Source: Bacteroidota bacterium
GTDB lineage: Bacteria; Bacteroidota; Bacteroidia; Chitinophagales; Saprospiraceae
DNA: 64,000 nucleotides
NCBI GenBank assembly: GCA_024642665.1
Contig: JAHEAR010000011.1
Location: 26,939-90,938, forward strand
Reading direction: 5' to 3'
Shown here: positions 27,533 through 37,297 of the stretch, piece by piece
Layout: each line of letters opens with the position of its first letter
Numbering within the stretch: the stretch's first letter is position 1
Notes under the pieces: generated by a model
Told to the model about the DNA's origin: nothing
The model's database searches: none
What the model saw: the letters and a program-made list of their open reading frames with translations, nothing else
Translations under genes and position numbers: made by a program

Positions 27533-27894
27533 AATTTTCTCTATATAATAATTCGTAAATATTTTTCTTTCTGCTTCCCGATGACTTCTGGTTTTTTTCT
27601 AGCCAATATTATATATTAATTTTAAAAAGGTTTGCAGGCATAGGCGCTGAGACGCAGTTTTAAATTTTTATATTCAGTAATTTCCATTTTGCTTTCTGCA
27701 TTTCTGCTTCTAAATCCCCTAAAGGGGGCTTGTTTTGTTTTCCGTTATCTCTATTATTATTGCAGGTTGTGTTCATCCCATCCAAAATGCAAATTCGCCA
27801 CTTCCTTTTCAGTTCACACTTTTCGTGATTCTTAATTTGCAATTATTGAGTCTCAGGTCTAAAAATCCAAGGTCCTATTTTTGTAATTCGTAAT
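27533..27894. repeat. Intergenic region with REP-like CCCCTAAAGGGG hairpin and short-period words
   Basis: There is no gene in these 362 bp. A CCCC-TAAA-GGGG stem lies at 27716-27727; the same core occurs three times in the 121-bp array near 50 kb. Nearby, TGCTTTC/TGCATTTC/TGCTTCT-like words (around 27688-27712) and GTAATTC/GTAATTT (around 27880) suggest degenerate 7-8 bp periodicity. The region separates gmhA from hddA. Confidence 0.45.
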
Positions 27895-28917
27895 TTAAAC
27901 CGTCCATGTACTCAACCCATGTTTCACAAATTCATATCGCTTTTCCATTCCTCCAAATTGGGATAATACTTTTATGACATTGTATTTTGTTGTTCCGGGA
28001 CAATAAAAAATCATAAATCCGCCGCCGCCTGCACCTGAAATTTTTCCACCGGTAGCTCCGGCCTTTTTTGCTTCTTCATAAATTTCTTCAATCCAATCTG
28101 TTGAAATTCCCTCAGCCATTTTTCTTTTCTGCTGAAAACCAAAGTCAAGAATCTCACCAATTTTATTGAGTTTTCCGGTCAGAAGGGCTTCTTTCATAAG
28201 ATTGGCCTGCACTTTCAACTGATGCATAGCCTCAATCGCATCCTGATCCTTTTCATTTACATTTCTGGATTGCTTTTCAATGATCCTGGCGGATTCCCGA
28301 CTGGTAGAAGTATAGTAGAGCAATAAGTTATGTTCCAGTTCAAACAAGTATTCACGCTTGATGCGCAGTGGATTGACCAGTACTTTATCATTCGTGTAAA
28401 ATTCCATAAAGTTTACACCACCAAACGTTGCTGCATACTGGTCCTGCCTGCCACCGGCCAGTTTGAGATCCTGGCGTTCAATTTCATAAGCGTAATGTGC
28501 CATGTCATATTCCCCCAGCGGCAAGGATAATAGTTCTGCAAAGGCACCAACAATCGCCACGACTAAAGTAGAGGAAGTCCCCAAGCCGGATCCTGGAGGT
28601 GCTTCTACATAGGTTGTTAATTTGAATCCGGGTACATTAACACCGTAATCTTGTTGAATGCGATTGTACACGCCTTTCAGTAAATCAAGTTCGCCATCTA
28701 TGGGCAATGTTTCTGTTTTCTCAAATGTCAAAAGTATCCCCTGATCAGCGGCATGCAAGATAATTTTCTTTTCGTCCAGCAACTCAATCGTCGCATAAGC
28801 ATACAAAGACAAGGTTGCATTGAGGATCGCACCACCATACAAATCACAATACGGACTCACATCCGTACCCCCTCCGGCCAATCCAATACGCAATGGTGCT
28901 TTACTTCTGTATATCAT
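27895..28917 (-). CDS. hddA: D-glycero-D-manno-heptose 7-phosphate kinase (GHMP family)
   Basis: From the ATG at 28917 the protein is 340 residues and begins MIYRSKAPLRIGLAGGGTDVSPY, the characteristic HddA N-terminus. A TTG at 28992 would add 25 residues with no family match, although it would overlap the upstream stop. The GHMP ATP loop is APPGSGLGTSST, and the C-terminal motif is KISGAGGGGFMIFYC. The enzyme phosphorylates heptose 7-phosphate at C1, between GmhA and the GmhB step. Related GHMP kinases act on fucose, but the gmhA and hddC-gmhB neighbours favour heptose. It lies 71 bp downstream of a glycosyltransferase gene on the same strand. Confidence 0.87.
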   Translation of the reverse strand: MIYRSKAPLRIGLAGGGTDVSPYCDLYGGAILNATLSLYAYATIELLDEKKIILHAADQGILLTFEKTETLPIDGELDLLKGVYNRIQQDYGVNVPGFKLTTYVEAPPGSGLGTSSTLVVAIVGAFAELLSLPLGEYDMAHYAYEIERQDLKLAGGRQDQYAATFGGVNFMEFYTNDKVLVNPLRIKREYLFELEHNLLLYYTSTSRESARIIEKQSRNVNEKDQDAIEAMHQLKVQANLMKEALLTGKLNKIGEILDFGFQQKRKMAEGISTDWIEEIYEEAKKAGATGGKISGAGGGGFMIFYCPGTTKYNVIKVLSQFGGMEKRYEFVKHGLSTWTV

Positions 28918-28988
28918 TTGCAATGGAGTTCTGTGTTTATTTTTTGAGCGTTTACCTTCATTTTGAAAATCAATTACATCATGTCGAA

Positions 28989-30122
28989 TCAAGCGAGCGA
29001 CTTAATACTTTGTACTAACTCGAACCACGAAAGTTTCTTCTTTTCACTGCGAAGATGAGGAATAAAAAAGTCTTCCCCTAATTGATAATATTCGAGTATC
29101 GCATCAGCAATGGCTGTTGGGTCAACTTCTGCGACCAATCCTGATTGTCGATCAGGCACCATGGAAGGCAGCCCCCCAACATTAGTGACCACCATGGGTT
29201 TCTCAAAATGATATGCGAGCGGTGTGACGCCACTCTGTGTTGCGTTCCTGTATGGTTGTATCACAACATCCACCGCACAAAAATAATGCAGCACTTCACT
29301 ATCAGGGATAAAGGATGTTCGCAGTATAAGCTGGTCCTGAATATGCAACCTGTTGATCTGCTCTCTGTACATATTTTCATCCTCATAAAACTCCCCGGCA
29401 ATGAGCAATTTTATGCCTGCTGCTTTTATGCGCGTATCGGCCATCGCCTCCAAAAGAATATCAAGCCCTTTATATTTTCGGATAAAACCAAAAAACAGGA
29501 TCACCTTATCCTGACTGTTAATGCCCAGCTTTTCTCTTGAGATTTGTTTAGCCACCGCCTCTCCAAAATTATCATACAATGGGTGCGCCACTAATCGCGC
29601 AGGTTTTTCTTTTTCAAATGTCCTCAGGTCACTCATTACTTTCTCACTCATGGTAATAAAGGCATGACAACTCCCTAAAAAATATTTAGTAAAAATTGTA
29701 TCACCGGGCCGCTTTTCATGCGGGATAATATTATCGGTCAGTCCTATAATCCTTGTGTGCTTATTTTTTTTAACCTGTCGTAAAATGGTACCTAAGGCAG
29801 GACCCATAAACGGAATCCAGAACCGAACCAGTATAATATCAGGTTTTGTTTTCGCGATACGCCTTCCGATTTTTATCCAATTGAACGGATTCACCGAATT
29901 GATGACTGAATAAATTTTCAGATTTTCAGGCGCCGGTTCATCCGTATATTGGGAAGTTCCGGGAAAAAGAAAAGAAGGATACTGCAGGGAAAAGGAATAA
30001 ATCACACAATCATCCCCAATCGCATTAAACGCCCTGGCCAACCGATGATCAAAAGTGGTCAGCCCCCCGCGCAAGGGATGCGCCGGCCCAATAATGATTA
30101 CCTTTTTCTTCTCCGCCATCAA
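28989..30122 (-). CDS. Glycosyltransferase family 4
   Basis: The 377-residue GT-B enzyme opens with KKVIIIGPAHPLRGGLTTFDHRLARAF. It has IILVRFWIPFMGPALG, then a C-terminal donor-binding half with VILFFGFIRKYKGLDILLEAM, LLIAGEFYED and VVIQPYRNATQSGVTPLAYHFEKPMVV. It heads the heptose gene block (GT4, hddA, gmhA, hddC-gmhB) and may use the GDP-heptose made there, or build the same glycan. It is divergent from the T9SS protein at 30222 across 99 bp. The acceptor and sugar are unknown. Confidence 0.88.
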   Translation of the reverse strand: MMAEKKKVIIIGPAHPLRGGLTTFDHRLARAFNAIGDDCVIYSFSLQYPSFLFPGTSQYTDEPAPENLKIYSVINSVNPFNWIKIGRRIAKTKPDIILVRFWIPFMGPALGTILRQVKKNKHTRIIGLTDNIIPHEKRPGDTIFTKYFLGSCHAFITMSEKVMSDLRTFEKEKPARLVAHPLYDNFGEAVAKQISREKLGINSQDKVILFFGFIRKYKGLDILLEAMADTRIKAAGIKLLIAGEFYEDENMYREQINRLHIQDQLILRTSFIPDSEVLHYFCAVDVVIQPYRNATQSGVTPLAYHFEKPMVVTNVGGLPSMVPDRQSGLVAEVDPTAIADAILEYYQLGEDFFIPHLRSEKKKLSWFELVQSIKSLA

Positions 30123-30171
30123 TTTCCTGTTTCAGCCTGCAAGATAAGCGCCCTTTTTTGACTACCCTACT

Positions 30172-30201
30172 TTGCCAGTTGTTCTTATTGCAATACATTT
30201 A
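30172..30201 (+). promoter_or_regulatory. Promoter of the T9SS BNR/PKD protein
   Basis: TTG (30172-30174) and TACATTTA (30194-30201) are separated by 19 bp and lie 20 bp before the ATG at 30222, so the leader would be very short. Confidence 0.5.
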
Positions 30202-30221
30202 TCAGATAAAATATCCCAGAT

Positions 30222-33200
30222 ATGAGATTTCTCCCGTTCGTGCTTCTGATATGCCTCCAAATTTCACTACAGGCACAGGAATTGTATAAAGTGCCTCCCG
30301 CAGCCGATGAAACGCTCCCGGCATGGGCAGAAATGATGTATGCCGCAAATCCAAATGTTTGGCAAATCGATGATGCCTATCGCATCTGGCGACAAACTCA
30401 TCCGGATTTGAAAACAACCTATACGCAGTATTATAAAAAATGGAGACGCGCCGCTGAACCTAACATTAATCATGAGGGATATATTCAGAAAGACACACCA
30501 AATGAAAAAGAAGCTTTTCAAAACAGCATCAACAAACTGAAACAAAATTCAGCTACCCGAGGCACAGCAGACTGGACGGTGATGGGACCCATGGAAACAT
30601 TTAATACCAACACCGGCCCGGCTCCCTTAGCAAAATCATCACAATCCAATATCTATTGTATTGATCAATCCCTTTCCAATCCTGATATAGTATACTGTGG
30701 CACAGAAGGATCAGAGATTTTCAAAACTACCGATAAAGGATTAAGCTGGATATGTGTTTCAAGAAATTATGCCTTTAATGCGATCACCGCCCTGGAGGTT
30801 CACCCAACAAATCCTGATATCGTATTTGCTGGAGAGAATAACAATATCTGGAAGAGCATTGATGGAGGAAGTACCTGGAATTTGGTATTATCCGATACAG
30901 AAATGTATACCAATGATATTAAGATAAATCCGGGGCAGCCACAAATTGTTTTAGCTGCTACACAACACGGAATGTACAGAAGTGAGGATGCCGGAGAAAC
31001 CTGGACAAGACTTATTGAGGATAAATGCTATGATATGGAATGGCAAGTCAATGAGCCTTCCATTTGCTTTTTGGTCCAAAATGATCCTGTGCAGGAAATA
31101 TGTCGATTTTATAAATCAGCAGACTATGGTTTAACCTGGGAACTTAAATCAGATGGCTGGTTTTTTTCTGACCTGGAAGGACGACATGACGGAGGTGCCA
31201 GATTGGCGGTGACGGATGATGATCCAAACAGAATATATGCTGTATTAATAGGTGAGGCCAAAACGGATGATTCTGGTTTTATTGGCATCTGGCGCTCTGA
31301 TGATGCCGGTGAAACGTGGGCAATGCCCAATCCTCCTGCGGGTGGTCCATGGAATGACACTTCACATCCTAATATGGCTACTATCAATCGCACCGGCGGA
31401 TACCATCAGGGGTTTTATAATCTTGGTTTTGATGCATCGGACACCGATGCAGATTTTATCATGGCCGGTTTTCTAAATCTGTGGACCTCCATCGATGGGG
31501 GTCAATCCTTCTCATGTCGTGGTGGATATTGCAGCAATAATTTTAATTATGTACACCCGGATTGTCAGGAAATAGAAATCAATGGAAATGATTTATGGAT
31601 GACCAGTGATGGGGGTATTGAATATTCTGATGATCATTTCGAAACGCATTATGCACGCAATCGAGGCATTACAAGTTCTGATTACTGGGGCTTTGGCACC
31701 GGATGGAATGAGGATATTCTCGTCGGAGGAAGGTATCACAATGGGAATAGTGGTTGGCATGAAAACTGGATGCCCGGTGAAGTACTTAGCCTTGGCGGTG
31801 GTGAAGCAGCTACGGGTTATGTCAATCCGTCGGAAGGTCGCCTCACCTACTACTCCGACATTGGTGGCGTTGTTTTGCCTGAGTCTCAAAATGGAACCGC
31901 TAAGTATTTTTCCATTGGCAAATATCCAAATGAAAGTTACTACGATGCCGAAAGTGGTGAAATGGAATGGGATCCAATTTGTTGGAATACATTTTATGTA
32001 ACAAATCAAAACAAACTATGGAAGACCATGGATGGTGGAACCACCTTCGACACACTTCACGCGTTTGGTACTGACATCAATGCACGTGCGATGAGTTTTG
32101 AAATAAGCCGAAGCAATCCAAATGTGTTTTATCTCTTTCAGCGGAATGCATCCTCATGGGATCCGGGAACACTTTGGAAAAGTACGGATGCAGGAAATTC
32201 ATGGACACCGCTCAACCTGCCTCCCGGTTATGCACGCCGCGTACTGTTGGCATGTGATGCGGAAGATGAGCAGCGCGTATGGCTGGCCTATGCGGATGGA
32301 GGAGATGGTGAGAAGATATATACATCATTTGATGGAGGAAATTTATGGTTGAATTTAACTACTCCGGGACTTAACGGCGAACATATCACTTATCTACTTC
32401 AACAAGGTGGTACAGATGGAGGCGTATACATCGGCACCTTTCGAACCATCTGGTTTAAAGATGATACCATGTCAGAATGGATGCCTTTCAATGAGGGCTT
32501 ACCTAAGCAAATTTCAACCTGCATACTCCGACCTTTTTACAGGGATAATAAATTGCGTATAGGGGCCTACGGAAAAGGAATTTGGGAATCCCCTTTCGCA
32601 GTTACGTCGAGACCTGTGGCACAACCTATGGTACATAAACGCGAAACATCCTGTCCCGGCGATACCATTCGCTTTGATGATTTTTCAATGCTATCGCATG
32701 CGAATGCAACCTGGGAATGGAGTTTCCCGGGAGGAAATCCATCCTCCTCCAATCTTAGAAATCCAAAAGTGGTGTACACTGATGAAGGCTTTCATGATGT
32801 CACCCTGAAGGTTACCAATCCAAACGGATCCTCGACCAAAACCATAGTCAACATGATCCAGGTGTTTACGCCGGAAATAAATGATATTCCACCACCGATT
32901 GATTTTACCACCACCGATAATTTTCACATCAATAATCCTGACAATGGCATTACCTGGGCTCCGGTCACACTTACTTCATGTCATCCGGAAGGTGATATTG
33001 CTTATGTTGTCAATAATTATGAGTATAGTTCGTATGGTGTCGATGACATTGTATTGCCTGTCAATATGGACCTCACGATGGCAGAAGACATCAAACTACA
33101 CTTTGATGTAGCTTATGCACCTTATTATGATGGGAATGCGTTTATTGATTCGCTGAAAGTATTGATCTCCAATAATTGTGAAAATAGTTACACGACAATT

Positions 33201-33701
33201 TTCAGAAGCGGAGGGGAAGCATTGAGTACGACCACGTCGGGTCTCGGTCCGAATAATTTATACGAACAGGAAAGGTTTTCTCCGCAATCCTGTGAGGAGT
33301 GGCGCACGATCACATTGGACCTAAACGAATATGCCGGACAATACATCACTTTGAAATTTGTCAATCAGTCCGGCTATGGAAATGATATGCATCTCGATAA
33401 TATTTTTCTGGAAACGATTTTAGTGGCTACCGATGATACTCATCTGCATAGTACCTTAACGATCAGTCCAAATCCAACCAGTGGACCAACAATTGTCTCC
33501 GGGGAAAGCCCAAACCTGCAGCAATTACATCTGGAACTTCTCTCACCATCAGGTGTTAAATTATTTGAAAAAGAAATTCAGATAACCAATGGCAAATGGG
33601 AACAACAGGTTGATTTAACTCAGTATGCTCCGGGATTGTACTTTATCAAAGTGAAGGATGCCAAAGGTGTTTTAACTACGAGAAAAATAATTAAACTGTA
33701 A
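30222..33701 (+). CDS. Large type IX-secreted BNR/VPS10-like propeller with PKD domain
   Basis: The 1159-residue protein has a signal peptide (MRFLPFVLLICLQISLQAQ), then a helical N-terminal region. A long set of Asp-box/VPS10-like repeats follows to about residue 790 (TTDKGLSW, SIDGGSTW, SEDAGETW, SDDAGETW, TMDGGTTF, STDAGNSW). A PKD domain (~809-875, WEWSFPGGNPSSSNLRNPKV) and a beta-sandwich resembling MAM/jelly-roll modules come next, and the protein ends in a type A T9SS sorting domain (ISPNPTSGPTIVSG to TTRKIIKL). It should be exported and anchored to the cell surface. The function is unknown; such propellers bind or process extracellular polymers in some relatives. It is convergent with the MFS gene, 6 bp apart. 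Confidence 0.88.
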   Translation: MRFLPFVLLICLQISLQAQELYKVPPAADETLPAWAEMMYAANPNVWQIDDAYRIWRQTHPDLKTTYTQYYKKWRRAAEPNINHEGYIQKDTPNEKEAFQNSINKLKQNSATRGTADWTVMGPMETFNTNTGPAPLAKSSQSNIYCIDQSLSNPDIVYCGTEGSEIFKTTDKGLSWICVSRNYAFNAITALEVHPTNPDIVFAGENNNIWKSIDGGSTWNLVLSDTEMYTNDIKINPGQPQIVLAATQHGMYRSEDAGETWTRLIEDKCYDMEWQVNEPSICFLVQNDPVQEICRFYKSADYGLTWELKSDGWFFSDLEGRHDGGARLAVTDDDPNRIYAVLIGEAKTDDSGFIGIWRSDDAGETWAMPNPPAGGPWNDTSHPNMATINRTGGYHQGFYNLGFDASDTDADFIMAGFLNLWTSIDGGQSFSCRGGYCSNNFNYVHPDCQEIEINGNDLWMTSDGGIEYSDDHFETHYARNRGITSSDYWGFGTGWNEDILVGGRYHNGNSGWHENWMPGEVLSLGGGEAATGYVNPSEGRLTYYSDIGGVVLPESQNGTAKYFSIGKYPNESYYDAESGEMEWDPICWNTFYVTNQNKLWKTMDGGTTFDTLHAFGTDINARAMSFEISRSNPNVFYLFQRNASSWDPGTLWKSTDAGNSWTPLNLPPGYARRVLLACDAEDEQRVWLAYADGGDGEKIYTSFDGGNLWLNLTTPGLNGEHITYLLQQGGTDGGVYIGTFRTIWFKDDTMSEWMPFNEGLPKQISTCILRPFYRDNKLRIGAYGKGIWESPFAVTSRPVAQPMVHKRETSCPGDTIRFDDFSMLSHANATWEWSFPGGNPSSSNLRNPKVVYTDEGFHDVTLKVTNPNGSSTKTIVNMIQVFTPEINDIPPPIDFTTTDNFHINNPDNGITWAPVTLTSCHPEGDIAYVVNNYEYSSYGVDDIVLPVNMDLTMAEDIKLHFDVAYAPYYDGNAFIDSLKVLISNNCENSYTTIFRSGGEALSTTTSGLGPNNLYEQERFSPQSCEEWRTITLDLNEYAGQYITLKFVNQSGYGNDMHLDNIFLETILVATDDTHLHSTLTISPNPTSGPTIVSGESPNLQQLHLELLSPSGVKLFEKEIQITNGKWEQQVDLTQYAPGLYFIKVKDAKGVLTTRKIIKL

Positions 33702-33707
33702 GGCGAA

Positions 33708-34895
33708 CTAGTTTATTAAAATAGTTTTTGTCGTGTTTGTCCGTAGGAAAACAAAATAAGTGGATACGCCCAATACAACAATCGCTGTTGCCGTAAAAGC
33801 CACCCCTGCACCGTAAGCATACCAGATCAACCCTGTCAGCGAACTGGCCAGGAAAGCACAGACACTCTGAAATCCTGCAAAAAGACCAATGGCCGTTGCA
33901 GTATCTTTCTTCGCTGCAATATTACTAATCCACGCTTTTGCTACCCCTTCCGTGGCGGCAGAAAATATCCCATAACAACCGAATAAAATCAGATACATTT
34001 TAGCCGGCAGATCCATCGCCATGCCAAGGTATACACCGACAAAAACAAAGAGTCCAAAAATGAAAATTTTCTTAAGCCCAATTTTATCTGCCAATATCCC
34101 GAGAGGAAAAGAGAAAATCGCATATACCAAATTGTAAAAAATAAATCCACCGATCACCCAGGTATCACTCATCCCTGTTTCCTTCAGGCGCAGAATCAAA
34201 AAAAGATCTGAGCTGTTCACCAACGCAAAAACGAGCAGACCAATCAATACTCTTCGATAAACGAGAGGTGCTTCTTTCCAATACGAAAGAAAAGACAGAA
34301 AGGAACCTTTCTTTTTTATGAAGGTATCCTGGCGTTTTTTATCCTTCAGGAAAAATGTGAGCAGTACTGCCACCACACCGGGAATAAAGGCAAGAAAGAA
34401 AAGCATCTTGTAATCTTCGGGATAATAATATAAATAAATTAATGCCAGTAAGGGACCAATGACAGCCCCCAGGGTGTCCAGTGAGCGATGGAAGCCAAAA
34501 ATCTTGCCTTTGTTTTCATCTGTTGCTTCGTCGGACAGCATCGCATCACGTGCACCGGTTCGGACCCCTTTTCCTAATCGATCCAAAGAACGGGTGAAAA
34601 ACACCCATACAGGATGAGCGATCAGGACCATGGCGGTTTTTCCAATGACTGTCAGTGCATATCCCCATTGAATAAAAGGAAGTCGCTTTCCGGAAATATC
34701 CGATTGCTTGCCAAAATATCCTTTACTGATTCCAATGGTTGATTCAGCAAAACCTTCAAGTATTCCGATCAATGCAATTGAAAAACCTATACTGCTTAAA
34801 TAAATAGGCATCACCGGATACAACATTTCGCTGCAGACATCCTGAAACAAACTGACAATGGAGAGAATCCAAATGGTTTTGGTGATGTGTTTCAA
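33708..34895 (-). CDS. MFS transporter
   Basis: The 395-residue polytopic protein has about 12 hydrophobic helices. A loop motif resembling MFS motif A follows the second pair of helices (SLDRLGKGVRTGARDAMLSD), and an Asp/Lys loop (PLGILADKIGLKKI) occupies the equivalent position in the second half. Such proteins move small solutes by proton-coupled transport in the inner membrane. No substrate can be inferred, and the neighbours (aminopeptidase upstream, convergent secreted protein) do not help. The C-terminal codons overlap a weak AACTA...TAGTT inverted repeat shared with the convergent gene's 3' end. Confidence 0.85.
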   Translation of the reverse strand: MKHITKTIWILSIVSLFQDVCSEMLYPVMPIYLSSIGFSIALIGILEGFAESTIGISKGYFGKQSDISGKRLPFIQWGYALTVIGKTAMVLIAHPVWVFFTRSLDRLGKGVRTGARDAMLSDEATDENKGKIFGFHRSLDTLGAVIGPLLALIYLYYYPEDYKMLFFLAFIPGVVAVLLTFFLKDKKRQDTFIKKKGSFLSFLSYWKEAPLVYRRVLIGLLVFALVNSSDLFLILRLKETGMSDTWVIGGFIFYNLVYAIFSFPLGILADKIGLKKIFIFGLFVFVGVYLGMAMDLPAKMYLILFGCYGIFSAATEGVAKAWISNIAAKKDTATAIGLFAGFQSVCAFLASSLTGLIWYAYGAGVAFTATAIVVLGVSTYFVFLRTNTTKTILIN

Positions 34896-34967
34896 TTGAG
34901 TTCAGAATTTAAATTGGAAATGATTGATGGGTATATCCAACAAAATTCGGGAAGTTTTTAAATGGCA

Positions 34968-36437
34968 TTAATTCCCGTTTGCTGTAAGCCACTTCAGTAA
35001 TAGCCTGACACCATAAGCGGTGGCGCAGTGGCCTTTGCCAAATCCATTTGGCTGAAACCCGACACCGGCGATATCCAGGTGTGCCCAACTGGTATGCTTG
35101 TCGGTGAAATATTCTAAAAATTTTGCGGCCGTCACGGAACCTGCATAAGGTTTATCACTTAGGTTGCGGATATCAGCAATATCTGACTGCATATCCTCAT
35201 GATATTCATCATACATAGGCATAGGCCATAATCGTTCGCCGGTTGCTGTTCCTGCTGATCTTAGCGACTCAATCAATTGATCATTCTTAGAAAATAGTCC
35301 TGCTGCCTGCATCCCGATCGCTCCGATAATACTTCCGGTCAATGTTGCCAGATCAATAATCACATCCGGTTGATATTCCTTTATGCCATACGCCAACGCA
35401 TCCGCCAGAACTAATCGTCCTTCCGCATCCGTATCAATGACTTCGATGGTCTTTCCCGCAAAGGAGGAAATCACATCACCGGGATTGATAGACAATCTGT
35501 CTACGCTATTATCAGTAGTGGGCGCAATGGCGGTTACATGGACCTTTAATTTTAATCGGGCACAGGCTTCTACTGTTCCCAGGACTGCAGCGGCACCCGC
35601 CATATCACTTTTCATATGATGCAAATTCCTTGGTCCTTTCATGGATATTCCACCTGTATCAAAGAGCACGCCCTTCCCTACAAGCACTACTTTCTTTGTG
35701 GCTTCCGGGTGGCTGTATTGCGTGATTATACATTTGGCTGGATGTTCGCTACCACGGTTCACCGCCAGTAAAGCATCCATTCCCAATGCTGTCAAATTCT
35801 CCTTATCCAGAATAGTGACTGTGTAATTGAATTGTGCAGCACTTCGGGACGCCCAGGCTCCCAGTGAGGCGGGAGATTTTTGATTGGAGGGGGCATTGAC
35901 AAGATTCATCACCTCCCTTTGCACTATCCCTACAGAGATACCGGTCTGCGCAGCTTGAAGAATTGATTCATCGGATATATATGTGAACACCTCTGCAGCA
36001 TTCTGTTTTCCATTATTCTTATCATGGTGTTTATAAAGTCCCAGATCGTAATGACCTGCCGTCCATCCGGCAAAGGCGGACTGAACCACTTCTTCCTGTT
36101 CTATTGGTTGAAGCCACAATCCGATATTTCCCTGACAATCGCTTTTAATTTTTATCGCCATTTTCTTGGCCAGCGAATACATGCTTGCTTCAGTCAATTG
36201 GCCATTATCGGTATAATAAACCACTTTTATTTTATGCCCTTTCCAGTGTCCGTAAAAAACAGTGAACGGCCCTTTAAGGGAAGAAAAATCTGCAAACGAT
36301 GGAAGTGTGTCCTCATGCACAAGGCGTGTCAGGACATCCTTATAAATGATTTCTGCCTTTTCTTTGGAAGAGGGTACGCACAAAACGTCAATTTTCTCTA
36401 GCAATTCCTCCGGGGAGGATAAGGCATGTAACTTCAT
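34968..36437 (-). CDS. pepA: Leucyl aminopeptidase, M17 family
   Basis: From the ATG at 36437 the protein is 489 residues; a longer frame to 36500 adds basic residues that overlap the upstream gene and is unlikely. The M17 signature is clear. VGKGVLFDTGGISMKG and MKSDMAGAAA supply Lys and Asp ligands of the dinuclear metal site, and the strict family motif appears as IDTDAEGRLVLADALAYG. The N-terminal ~160 residues form the regulatory domain. The enzyme removes N-terminal residues from peptides in the cytoplasm as a hexamer. Its start overlaps the esterase stop by 4 bp (ATGA), so the two genes form an operon with the esterase first. Confidence 0.94.
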   Translation of the reverse strand: MKLHALSSPEELLEKIDVLCVPSSKEKAEIIYKDVLTRLVHEDTLPSFADFSSLKGPFTVFYGHWKGHKIKVVYYTDNGQLTEASMYSLAKKMAIKIKSDCQGNIGLWLQPIEQEEVVQSAFAGWTAGHYDLGLYKHHDKNNGKQNAAEVFTYISDESILQAAQTGISVGIVQREVMNLVNAPSNQKSPASLGAWASRSAAQFNYTVTILDKENLTALGMDALLAVNRGSEHPAKCIITQYSHPEATKKVVLVGKGVLFDTGGISMKGPRNLHHMKSDMAGAAAVLGTVEACARLKLKVHVTAIAPTTDNSVDRLSINPGDVISSFAGKTIEVIDTDAEGRLVLADALAYGIKEYQPDVIIDLATLTGSIIGAIGMQAAGLFSKNDQLIESLRSAGTATGERLWPMPMYDEYHEDMQSDIADIRNLSDKPYAGSVTAAKFLEYFTDKHTSWAHLDIAGVGFQPNGFGKGHCATAYGVRLLLKWLTANGN

Positions 36438-37243
36438 TTTTTTTCGTCTTGGTCTGAAAAGAATAAGTATTCTACTGCCGTGGGGAAGATGGCACCCCAA
36501 TATTTCTCCTGATGTTGGCCTTCAGGATCAATCACAATGTTAAATTTAGTGAGATTACTTGAAAAAGCCCCATGCATCAGTGCATTTTTAAATTGATGGA
36601 TATGCTGGCTCATAAATCGGGTTTCTTTCTCTCCTGCGTATATAAACATGCGCATCGGCAGGGTATAATTGTATTTGAAGGCATCAAAATATATTTCATC
36701 TGAATACCAGAAAGAAGGGCTGAAAATCATCAATTTGGAGAAAAAGGTGGGATGGACAATACCAATATAAGCACTAATCAGCCCTCCCATACTACTGCCA
36801 CCAATGCCTGAATATTTGCGTTCGGGCTTTGTCCGATAATGGGAGTCTACATAGGGTTTCAACGTTTCGATGATGAAATTGGCATAATCCTTTCCCTGGC
36901 CATCTCCAAACTTTCGGTGATAATAAGGACTATACTCCTGTATCCGTTCGCTTCCGCCATGATCGATCGCTATCACGATCAATTCGCCGATCCCTTTTGC
37001 AGACAAATCCATGAGATGCTCGTCAATAGCCCAGCTCCCAAAAGGGGCTTCATCAGAAAAGAGGTTTTGGGCATCCTGAAGGTATAAAACAGGGTATGTT
37101 TTTTCAGAATCGTGATAATCATGGGGAAGTAAGGCCCAAATACGCCTGTTTTTACCCAATTGGGGTATCTCAAAGCCCTTATCAATCAACTCAATGATCG
37201 GGTAATGAGGCATCGCCTGTGTAAGTTGAGAAGTTGGCGGCAT
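36434..37243 (-). CDS. Alpha/beta hydrolase, enterochelin esterase/esterase D-like
   Basis: The 269-residue protein resembles putative esterases of the Fes/EstD type: RRIWALLPHDYHDSEKTYPVLYLQDAQN (N-terminal strands), then VIAIDHGGSER, and the nucleophile elbow GGSSMGG with Ser151, followed by FSPSFWYSD and a C-terminal His region (DPEGQHQEKYWG). No signal peptide is seen, so it is probably cytoplasmic. The substrate is unknown; siderophore, trehalose or acyl esters are all possible in the family. It overlaps pepA by 4 bp. An alternative ATG ten codons in (37213) is possible. Confidence 0.85.
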   Translation of the reverse strand: MPPTSQLTQAMPHYPIIELIDKGFEIPQLGKNRRIWALLPHDYHDSEKTYPVLYLQDAQNLFSDEAPFGSWAIDEHLMDLSAKGIGELIVIAIDHGGSERIQEYSPYYHRKFGDGQGKDYANFIIETLKPYVDSHYRTKPERKYSGIGGSSMGGLISAYIGIVHPTFFSKLMIFSPSFWYSDEIYFDAFKYNYTLPMRMFIYAGEKETRFMSQHIHQFKNALMHGAFSSNLTKFNIVIDPEGQHQEKYWGAIFPTAVEYLFFSDQDEKK

Positions 37244-37297
37244 TAATGAAATTTAGTCAAAAAGGCAAAATCGGAACGCAAAATAGTAAAAAGGAGT

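Noticed and set aside
33701-33730. AACTA...TAGTTTTT inverted repeat as a terminator between convergent genes
   Set aside because: The stem is only five A/T-rich pairs and overlaps the MFS coding end, too weak to call.
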